NCBI RefSeq assembly: GCF_003058195.1
Contig: NZ_QBUH01000002.1
Span: 186,001-250,000 of the forward strand
Source: Elizabethkingia sp. YR214
GTDB taxonomy: Bacteria; Bacteroidota; Bacteroidia; Flavobacteriales; Weeksellaceae
Reading direction: 5' to 3'
Length of the DNA: 64,000 bases
Part shown: positions 18,100 through 25,564 of the stretch, one piece after another
How the letters are laid out: each line of letters opens with the position of its first letter
Position numbering within the stretch: position 1 is the stretch's first letter
Notes under the pieces: model-generated
Told to the model about the DNA's origin: nothing
What the model saw: the letters and a program-made list of their open reading frames with translations, nothing else
The model's database searches: none
Translations under genes and position numbers: made by a program

Positions 18100-18182
18100 T
18101 TATATAATATTAAAAAGTGACAAGCTCCTAAAAGAGCAATTTAATTATAACACGGAGTAAGACCCGTGAAAAATGAACAACT

Positions 18183-21100
18183 ATGAATTACAGAATTTTT
18201 GTTGAGAAAAAAGGAATCTTTGATGTTGAAAGTCCTAAAATCTTTGACGAAATAAAAGAGATACTTCCACAGATAACATCTGTAAAAGTCTACAATGTTT
18301 ATGACATCTTCGGACTGGAAGAAAAAGACCTGAATAAAGTTGCCAACAGTACATTTGTAGATCCGGTAACCGATATTCTGCATTTAGAAAACCCGGTACA
18401 GAATATTTTTCTGGCAACCGAATTTTTACCTGGCCAGTATGATCAGAGAGCTGACTCAGCAGAGCAGTGTATCTCTATCCTTACAGATGCTGAAAATGCA
18501 ACTGTAAGAAGTGGTAAGATTATTGAAATGGAAGGTGTGACTGAAGCAGATTTGCCTAAAATTAAAGACCTTTTAATTAATAAAGTAGAATCCAGAGAGA
18601 AAGACTTGTCTAAGCTGGAGATCCCTGCACAGGCAGCGCCAAAAGCAGTTCCTGTTTATAACGGGTTTATCAATTTTGATGCTGAGCAGCTGGCTGTTTT
18701 CTATAAAGAACATGGATTTGCTTTTGGTTTAGATGATCTGGAATTTATTAAGAACTACTTCAAAACAGAGCAAAGAGATCCGACAGAAACGGAACTTAAA
18801 GTTCTGGATACTTACTGGAGCGACCACTGTCGTCACACAACTTTCGAAACAGCACTTACAGATATTAAATTCGAAGACGAGTTTAAAGAAACATTAGAGA
18901 ACATCTTTAATGACTATTTAGAGAAAAGAAAAGAACTAAACCGTGAGCATAAGCCTATCTCTCTAATGGATTTAGGAACAGTTTGTGCTAAGTACTTCAA
19001 GAAAACAGGAAAGCTTGAAAATCTGGTGATCTCAGACGAGATCAATGCCTGTACAATAGAAATTGAAGCTGAGTTCGATGGTAAAAAAGAACCATGGTAT
19101 CTTCTCTTCAAAAACGAAACACATAATCACCCTACAGAGATTGAACCATTTGGTGGTGCATCTACTTGTTTAGGTGGTGCTATACGTGACCCATTATCCG
19201 GACGTTCATTTGTTTATCAGGCAATGCGTTTATCCGGTGCCGCAGATGTTTTAGAGCTGGTAGAAAAGACACTTCCGGGCAAACTTCCTCAGAAGACTAT
19301 TTCTAAGCAAGCGGCAAATGGTTATTCTTCTTATGGTAACCAGATCGGACTTGCAACTACTATGGTTAACGAAATATATGATGAAGGCTACAAGGCCAAA
19401 AGAATGGAAGTTGGCTTTGTGGTAGGTGCTGTACCTACAGACTGGGTACGTCGTGAGAAACCAGAGAACGGAGATTTTGTTATTATTCTGGGAGGAGCAA
19501 CTGGTCGAGATGGTGTAGGTGGAGCAACAGGTTCTTCCAAAGAGCAGGACGAAACCAGTATCCATACCCTGAGTACAGAAGTACAGAAAGGTAATGCTGT
19601 TGAAGAACGTAAAATCCAGAGATTATTCAGAAAACCAGAGGTTACAAAACTGATTAAGAAGTCAAATGACTTTGGAGCAGGTGGTGTTTCTGTAGCAATT
19701 GGAGAGATTGCAGATTCTTTAGAGGTTAATCTGGATGTTTTACCATTGAAATATGATGGCCTAAACGGAACAGAGCTTGCAATTTCCGAATCTCAGGAAA
19801 GAATGGCCGTTGTTATTTCGCCTGAAGATAAAGATAAATTTATCGGGCTTTGTGAAGCCGAAAACATAAAAGCAGTACATGTTGCTACTGTAACAGATAG
19901 TGGTAGAATGCAGATTTTCTGGAAAGGAGATAAGATTGTAGATCTTAGCAGAGACTTTTTAGATACCAATGGCTGTGCTAAATCTCAGACTATTGTTGTT
20001 AATCACCTGAGAAAAGTTGAAAATAAAACACAGGCATTTAATGAAGAAAACTTCTTAGCAGCATTAAAAGATAAAAATGTAGCATCACAGAAGGGCTTAT
20101 TGGAGATGTTTGACTCTTCAGTAGGAGGTACTACTGTAGCAATGCCATTAGGAGGGAAGCACCAGTTAACTCCAATGGAAGGAAGTGTGCAGACATTGCC
20201 AATTGAAGAAGCAAAAGATGTGGAAACAGTTTCTTTAGCTTCATGGGGATTTGATGCCGAGACTTCTGTACAAAACTCTCTGATAGGTGCAGCTTATGCA
20301 GTTGTGGAATCTGTTGGGAAGATAGTAGCAATGGGAGGTGATTATAAAAATATCAGACTAAGCTTCCAGGAGTACTTTGAAAAACTAGGAGACAAAGCAG
20401 ATAAATGGGGGAAACCATTTGCTTCCCTTTTAGGAGCTTACAATGCTCAGATCAATTTAGGTTTAGCTGCGATTGGAGGTAAGGACAGTATGTCCGGAAC
20501 TTATCTGGATCTAAATGTTCCACCAACCCTTATTTCTTTTGCTTGTGCAAACGGAAATAAGAAAGACATTATTTCTCCTGAATTTAAGAAAGCCGGAAAT
20601 AAACTTTATTTCTACGAGCATAAGCCATTAGAAAATGGTCTTCCAAACTATGAAGAATTAAAGAATATTTACGACTTCATTTATGCGGAAATTAAGAAAG
20701 GAAACATCGTTTCTGTTAAGACAATTAAAGACGGAGGTCTTGCAGTTGCTTTAGCAAAAATGAGTTTTGGTAACCATCTTGGAGCTGAAATTTCTGCAGA
20801 TGATAAAGTACTTTTAGAGAAAAATCTGGCAAGCTTTGTAATAGAATCTACAGGAAATATAGAAAATATACTGATTAAAGAAATTGGATCGGTAAATACT
20901 TCTAATTTATTAAAAATAAATAATTTAGAGTATTCTATCGGTAATCTACTTGAAGTGTGGACTGGGACATTCAAAAAGCTTTTCCCTACTGAGGAAAGGA
21001 AAGCTGAAGTTGTTGCTTTCGATGAAAGTATGAATGGAATTAATAAATCTTCAATAGAAATTATTTCTCATAAGATTGCAACACCAAAAGTGTTTATTCC

Positions 21101-21875
21101 TCTATTCCCTGGAACGAATTGTGAATACGAAACATTGAATGCTTTCAGAAAAGAAGGAGCAGATGTAAACAGTATTCCGCTAATCAATCTGAACAATGAT
21201 AAACTAAACGAAAGTCTTGATGCATGGGTAAGAGAAATTGATTCTGCCCAAATCTTAACTTTTGCAGGTGGTTTCAGTGCAGGTGATGAGCCGGATGGTT
21301 CTGCTAAATTTATTGTAAACGTTCTTAAGAATGAAAAAATAAAATCTGCAGTACATAGATTGCTGGAAAGAGATGGTCTTGTATTAGGGATCTGTAACGG
21401 ATTCCAGGCTTTAGTAAAATCAGGACTTTTACCTTACGGTGAGATCAGAGATTTGGATGAAACATCACCAACACTAACTTTCAATGCTATCGGAAGACAT
21501 ATCTCCCAGATGGTTAATGTAAAGGTACTAAATGATGATAGTCCTTGGTTAAAAGGAATGAAAGGTCAAACTTTTACTGTTCCAATTTCACATGGTGAAG
21601 GAAGATTCTATGCATCTGAGGCAGAATTAGAAAATCTTTATAAAAACGGTCAGATTGCAACGCAGTATGTAGATTTGGATGGAAATGTGGCGCATGGAAT
21701 GCCACATAACCCGAATGCATCGCTTTTCGGTATAGAAGGTATTACGAGTAAATCCGGAAAAATATATGGTAGAATGGGACATACAGAACGTTTTGCAAAC
21801 GGTCTTATGAAGAACATCCCGGATGCGAATTACCACAATGTATTTAAAAACGGAGTTGACTATTTTAAAAATTAA
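18183..21875 (+). CDS. purL: phosphoribosylformylglycinamidine synthase PurL (large single-chain type)
   Basis: Converts FGAR to FGAM using ATP and glutamine. 1230 residues, i.e. the fused single-chain form (about 1290 in E. coli) with PurS-like, AIRS-like and glutaminase parts together. The N-terminal PurS-like domain spans 1-150, then come the linker motif TYWSDHCRHTTF (about 215), GGASTCLGGAIRDPLSG (about 320) and GGATGRDGVGGATGSS. The C-terminal class I glutamine amidotransferase contains VFIPLFPGTNCEYET, the nucleophile cysteine in GICNGFQALVKSGLLP and the histidine in SHGEGRFY. A tiny 6-codon ORF ends by overlapping the start codon. All motifs look intact. Confidence 0.97.
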   Translation: MNYRIFVEKKGIFDVESPKIFDEIKEILPQITSVKVYNVYDIFGLEEKDLNKVANSTFVDPVTDILHLENPVQNIFLATEFLPGQYDQRADSAEQCISILTDAENATVRSGKIIEMEGVTEADLPKIKDLLINKVESREKDLSKLEIPAQAAPKAVPVYNGFINFDAEQLAVFYKEHGFAFGLDDLEFIKNYFKTEQRDPTETELKVLDTYWSDHCRHTTFETALTDIKFEDEFKETLENIFNDYLEKRKELNREHKPISLMDLGTVCAKYFKKTGKLENLVISDEINACTIEIEAEFDGKKEPWYLLFKNETHNHPTEIEPFGGASTCLGGAIRDPLSGRSFVYQAMRLSGAADVLELVEKTLPGKLPQKTISKQAANGYSSYGNQIGLATTMVNEIYDEGYKAKRMEVGFVVGAVPTDWVRREKPENGDFVIILGGATGRDGVGGATGSSKEQDETSIHTLSTEVQKGNAVEERKIQRLFRKPEVTKLIKKSNDFGAGGVSVAIGEIADSLEVNLDVLPLKYDGLNGTELAISESQERMAVVISPEDKDKFIGLCEAENIKAVHVATVTDSGRMQIFWKGDKIVDLSRDFLDTNGCAKSQTIVVNHLRKVENKTQAFNEENFLAALKDKNVASQKGLLEMFDSSVGGTTVAMPLGGKHQLTPMEGSVQTLPIEEAKDVETVSLASWGFDAETSVQNSLIGAAYAVVESVGKIVAMGGDYKNIRLSFQEYFEKLGDKADKWGKPFASLLGAYNAQINLGLAAIGGKDSMSGTYLDLNVPPTLISFACANGNKKDIISPEFKKAGNKLYFYEHKPLENGLPNYEELKNIYDFIYAEIKKGNIVSVKTIKDGGLAVALAKMSFGNHLGAEISADDKVLLEKNLASFVIESTGNIENILIKEIGSVNTSNLLKINNLEYSIGNLLEVWTGTFKKLFPTEERKAEVVAFDESMNGINKSSIEIISHKIATPKVFIPLFPGTNCEYETLNAFRKEGADVNSIPLINLNNDKLNESLDAWVREIDSAQILTFAGGFSAGDEPDGSAKFIVNVLKNEKIKSAVHRLLERDGLVLGICNGFQALVKSGLLPYGEIRDLDETSPTLTFNAIGRHISQMVNVKVLNDDSPWLKGMKGQTFTVPISHGEGRFYASEAELENLYKNGQIATQYVDLDGNVAHGMPHNPNASLFGIEGITSKSGKIYGRMGHTERFANGLMKNIPDANYHNVFKNGVDYFKN

Positions 21876-21887
21876 ATATTAAAAGTC

Positions 21888-21920
21888 CCCTGAAATAGTG
21901 GTAACTTTATTTCAGGGAGC
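21888..21920 (+). terminator. hairpin after purL, probable terminator
   Basis: Perfect 10-bp stem CCCTGAAATA / TATTTCAGGG (21888-21897, 21908-21917). The following sequence is not a clean T-run (AGCTTTGTA), so termination is probably partial, allowing read-through to the PAP2 gene and purC. Confidence 0.5.
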
Positions 21921-21960
21921 TTTGTATAACTATAAAAGTTATTGTTGCTGTAGAAACTAT

Positions 21961-22935
21961 ATGAGAGTAAAATTATTGGGAGTTTGTACGTTGATGTCTT
22001 TTGGGGTTTATTGTTATGGACAAGAACAGGATAGTATAAGGAGAGAGGAACCGGCTGTTAAAGTACAACAGGTAATCCTTAAAAATGGAGAGGTAAGAGA
22101 ATATCCAAGACCAAAGTGGCATGAACCGATTACGAATCTTCCAAAAGATTTTATGACGACCAATCGTAGTTTTGTTCAGAACGGGAATGCATGGTATCTA
22201 GGCGGAGCAGTTGCAGCCACAGCATTACTGGTTCCATTTGATCAGCAGATTGTAGATGGCAGCCGTAAGCTGGCAGATAATCTGGGGATGAGTGCCGAGA
22301 ATAAATACGCTAAGTTCGGGCCTATTCCGAAAAGCGTTGGAGCAGGACTTTACATGATCGGAAACGGAACAACAGTATTGTTACTGGGAGCTGGTTTCCT
22401 TACTTATGGATTGATGAAGAATGATTATCGTGCTTATGCTACTGCCAGTGGTTTATTGGAAAGTTTAGCATTAAGTGGATTTTATGTTCAGGTGCTTAAG
22501 AGATCTACAGGTAGAGAAAGTCCGTTTATCGCAAGAGAAAATGGAAATTCCGGTGGTGCGTGGAATCCTTTCCCTAGTTTTAGTGCTTACGGAAAGAATA
22601 CCCCTCATTATGATGCAATGCCTTCAGGGCATTTGGCTACGATTATGGCAGGTTTTACAGTTATTACAACCAACTATCCGGATGTTAAATGGTTAAAACC
22701 AGTAGGGTATACTTTAATAGGAGGTCTTTGTTTTCAGATGATGCAGAGCGAAGTACATTGGGCTTCAGATTACCCACTGGCACTTTTAATCGGATACTTC
22801 TCCGGAAGATCAATTGCCCGAAGCCATTTTAAGAAAGTAAAAAATGGTGAAGACGGCAAGCCTCAGTATTCTCTTGATGTTGTCGGAGGGAATGCATATG
22901 GAATTAACACTATTGGTGTTAAAATGAGTTTTTAA
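21961..22935 (+). CDS. secreted/membrane PAP2-family phosphatase
   Basis: 324 residues. The start at ATG 21961 gives a signal peptide (LLGVCTLMSFGVYCYGQ); the longer frame from GTG 21898 runs through a hairpin and is unlikely. The PAP2 three-part active site is visible: KRSTGRESP (motif 1), PSGH within DAMPSGHLATIMAGF (motif 2) and EVHWASDYPLALLIGYFSGR (motif 3, His and Asp), with several membrane-embedded helices between. It should hydrolyse a phosphate from a lipid or other phosphomonoester outside the cytoplasm. It sits between purL and purC on the same strand, without any obvious metabolic tie to purines. Confidence 0.88.
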   Translation: MRVKLLGVCTLMSFGVYCYGQEQDSIRREEPAVKVQQVILKNGEVREYPRPKWHEPITNLPKDFMTTNRSFVQNGNAWYLGGAVAATALLVPFDQQIVDGSRKLADNLGMSAENKYAKFGPIPKSVGAGLYMIGNGTTVLLLGAGFLTYGLMKNDYRAYATASGLLESLALSGFYVQVLKRSTGRESPFIARENGNSGGAWNPFPSFSAYGKNTPHYDAMPSGHLATIMAGFTVITTNYPDVKWLKPVGYTLIGGLCFQMMQSEVHWASDYPLALLIGYFSGRSIARSHFKKVKNGEDGKPQYSLDVVGGNAYGINTIGVKMSF

Positions 22936-23005
22936 AAAATAAAGTTTAATAAGAAGTTAAAAATGGGAGCCGCATTATCGGGATTCCTTAAAAAAGAAAA
23001 AAACT

Positions 23006-23728
23006 ATGAGTCAGAAGAAAGAAATGCTCTATGAAGGAAAAGCAAAGCAGGTTTTTGCAACTGAAAATCCTGCAGAAGTTGTAGTACGTTACAAAGACGA
23101 TGCAACAGCCTTTAATAACCAGAAAAAAGGTCAGGTAGATAAGAAAGGAGAGCTGAATAATGAGATTTCAACTCTTATTTTCGAATACCTGAACGATAAA
23201 GGCATTCCAACCCATTTTATAAGCAAACTTAACGATCGTGAGCAGTTAGTTAAGAAAGTAGATATTATTCCGTTAGAAGTAATCGTAAGAAACTATGTAG
23301 CTGGTAGTATGGCACAGCGTTTAGGATTAGAAGAAGGAATGAAATCTCCGGTAACAATCTTTGATATCTGCTATAAGAAAGACGAATTAGGTGATCCATT
23401 AATCAATGATCACCATGCAGTTTGTTTAGGTGCTGCTACTTATGATGAGTTGAAAGAAATGTATGCCCTTACAGGACAAATTAATGAGCTTTTAGGTGAG
23501 TTGTTTGATAAAATGAATATTATCCTTGTTGACTTTAAAATTGAATTAGGTAAAACAATGGATGGTAAAATTGTTTTAGCAGACGAGATTAGCCCGGATA
23601 CTTGCAGATTATGGGATAAAGACACTATGAAAAAGCTTGATAAAGACCGTTTCAGAAGAGATCTTGGTGAAGTTACAGAAGCTTACGAAGAAATTTACAA
23701 CCGTCTGAAAACAGCTTTGAATAAATAA
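23006..23728 (+). CDS. purC: SAICAR synthetase PurC
   Basis: Joins aspartate to CAIR in step 7 of purine synthesis. 240 residues, standard length. Family motifs: [10 protein letters not shown] at 8-17, [36 protein letters not shown] (substrate and ATP site, about 80-104), and [14 protein letters not shown] at about 190-203 (catalytic metal region). purF starts within 41 bases downstream, so purC and purF are co-transcribed. Out-of-frame translation of a 23-codon ORF from 22963 overlaps the purC start. Confidence 0.97.
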   Translation: MSQKKEMLYEGKAKQVFATENPAEVVVRYKDDATAFNNQKKGQVDKKGELNNEISTLIFEYLNDKGIPTHFISKLNDREQLVKKVDIIPLEVIVRNYVAGSMAQRLGLEEGMKSPVTIFDICYKKDELGDPLINDHHAVCLGAATYDELKEMYALTGQINELLGELFDKMNIILVDFKIELGKTMDGKIVLADEISPDTCRLWDKDTMKKLDKDRFRRDLGEVTEAYEEIYNRLKTALNK

Positions 23729-23768
23729 TTAAATATATCTCAGATTGATCAGCGATGATCTGTTAAAA

Positions 23769-25265
23769 ATGAAAGATTTAGCAATTCAAAAACAAAATTA
23801 TTTAAGCCAGTTTAAAGAGAGAGCTTATCAGAGAAATATCTGGAAAAAAACCGGAGATTCTATGCTAGATGAGCCTACAGAAGAATGTGGTATTATGGGA
23901 ATGTATTCTTACCATGATATCGATACTTTCTCCCTTTCTCAATTTGGCTTATTTGCACTGCAGCACAGGGGCCAGGAGGCTTGCGGTATTTCAGTGCTAA
24001 AGGATGGTAAAATACATTCTTATAAAGACGAAGGCCTGGTGCTGGACGTTTTTAAGAGTATTGAGAATCCGGAAACTTATATGGGGAATTCCGTTATAGG
24101 CCACACCCGTTATACAACTGCCGGAGATAAGAAAAAGTATAATTATCAGCCATTCTTTGCAAAGAATGAATACGATCAGATTATTCTGTCGATTGCACAT
24201 AACGGAAACCTTACCAATGCCAGAATTCTGAAAAAAGAACTGGAGGAAGAAGGTGTTGTTTTCAAAGCAACTTCCGATTCCGAAGTTATTCTTCGTCTTA
24301 TTCAGAAGAATTTAGATCTGGGACTTCGTGGCGCAATAAAAGCAACTATGGAGCGCATTGAAGGAGCATATTCTGTAGTAGGGATGACCCGTAATAAATT
24401 CTTTGCTTTCAGAGATTTCAACGGAATCAGACCTTTGGTATTGGGTGCTATAGACGAGCAAACTTATGTTGCTGCATCAGAAACCTGTGCATTGGATGCT
24501 ATGGGAGCTCAGTATGTAAGAGATATCCTGCCGGGTGAAGTAGTTTTCACTACTGAAAATGACGGATTGCAGTCTTACATGGTGAAAGATGACTGTGTAA
24601 ACAAAATCTGTGCATTCGAATATATTTACTTTGCACGTCCTGATACGACTCTTGAAAATATTAATGTTCACGAAATCCGTGAAAAATCTGGAGAGAAAAT
24701 TTGGGAACAGGCACCTGTGGAAGCCGATCTTGTAATCGGAGTTCCGGATTCTGGAGTTCCTGCAGCAATTGGATTTTCTAAAGCATCAGGTATTCCGTTC
24801 AGACCGGTTCTTATTAAAAACCGCTACATCGGAAGATCTTTTATTATCCCAACGCAGGAAATGCGTGAAAGGATTGTAAACCTGAAGCTTAATCCTATTA
24901 TTTCTGAGATTAAAGGGAAGAGAGTTGTGATTATAGATGACTCTATTGTAAGAGGAACAACCTCTAAACGTCTGGTAAAAATCCTTAAGGATGCAGGAGT
25001 GAAAGAGATCCACTTCAGAAGTGTTTCTCCACCAATTGTAGCACCGTGCTTCCTTGGTATTGATACACCTGTAAAAGACGATCTTATTTCTGCTAATATG
25101 TCCAGAGACGAATTAAGAGATTATTTGGGAGTTGATTCCCTGGAATTCCTTAGTATGGATAACCTGAAAGATATTCTGGGAAGTTCAGACCATTGTTTCG
25201 GATGTTTTACTGAGACATATCCGGTGGAAAATACAGATGGTCTTCAGGATTATGTAGACCAATAA
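23769..25265 (+). CDS. purF: amidophosphoribosyltransferase PurF
   Basis: First committed enzyme of purine synthesis: it makes phosphoribosylamine from PRPP and glutamine. N-terminal Ntn amidotransferase with the catalytic cysteine in the EECGIMGMYS block, plus ALQHRGQEACGI and GHTRYTTAG. C-terminal phosphoribosyltransferase domain with the PRPP loop VVIIDDSIVRGTT (about 380-392). The ATG at 23769 (498 aa) puts the Cys at residue 40, behind a 39-residue propeptide to be cut off; a TTG at 23745 and an ATG at 23862 (Cys at 9) are alternatives. Late CFGCF-type cysteines suggest the Fe-S-containing class seen in B. subtilis. It ends at a strong terminator, closing purine block one. Confidence 0.93.
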   Translation: MKDLAIQKQNYLSQFKERAYQRNIWKKTGDSMLDEPTEECGIMGMYSYHDIDTFSLSQFGLFALQHRGQEACGISVLKDGKIHSYKDEGLVLDVFKSIENPETYMGNSVIGHTRYTTAGDKKKYNYQPFFAKNEYDQIILSIAHNGNLTNARILKKELEEEGVVFKATSDSEVILRLIQKNLDLGLRGAIKATMERIEGAYSVVGMTRNKFFAFRDFNGIRPLVLGAIDEQTYVAASETCALDAMGAQYVRDILPGEVVFTTENDGLQSYMVKDDCVNKICAFEYIYFARPDTTLENINVHEIREKSGEKIWEQAPVEADLVIGVPDSGVPAAIGFSKASGIPFRPVLIKNRYIGRSFIIPTQEMRERIVNLKLNPIISEIKGKRVVIIDDSIVRGTTSKRLVKILKDAGVKEIHFRSVSPPIVAPCFLGIDTPVKDDLISANMSRDELRDYLGVDSLEFLSMDNLKDILGSSDHCFGCFTETYPVENTDGLQDYVDQ

Positions 25266-25286
25266 AAATCTTAATCAAGATAATTT

Positions 25287-25315
25287 AAAGCACCTCCAAA
25301 AGAGGTGCTTTTTTT
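25287..25315 (+). terminator. rho-independent terminator after purF
   Basis: Perfect 10-bp stem AAAGCACCTC / GAGGTGCTTT (25287-25296, 25302-25311), 5-base loop, T-run. Ends purine block one. Confidence 0.9.
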
Positions 25316-25564
25316 ATGGAAAATTATGAAATCTGTTTTTCGCAAACGTTTTCGGGAGCATAATAATTAATAAAATATGGAACAGTGTAGTGAATTAATG
25401 TGAAAAACTACACAATTTTCGTAAATTATAACATTGATAACCATGTTGTTATATTATTTCATTAATTTATGTTAAGTAAATGTTAAATTTATATTAAAAA
25501 ATAATGATACTTTAAAAGGCTTATTTTGAAGCAAGAGTAAAGTTGAAATATAAAAATATAATTT
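25316..25564 (+). other. regulatory gap before the susCD locus
   Basis: About 250 A/T-rich bases without a gene. Holds the LacI-type palindrome at 25341 and then about 210 bases of leader with runs such as TTAAATTTATATTAAAAAATAATG. No ORF of note and no hairpin with a convincing T-run were seen. Confidence 0.6.
25341..25354. promoter_or_regulatory. LacI/GalR-family operator-like palindrome
   Basis: CGCAAACGTTTTCG is symmetric about a central CG except at one position pair and matches the classic LacI-family pattern with A/T arms around a central ACGT. It lies about 210 bases before susC, between the purF terminator and the locus. Control of the utilisation locus by a LacI-type sugar sensor encoded elsewhere is the inference. 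Confidence 0.5.

Noticed and set aside
21898-21960. Longer PAP2 protein from the GTG at 21898
   Set aside because: This would place the start within the hairpin after purL and put a Cys-rich stretch before a complete signal peptide. ATG at 21961 is natural.
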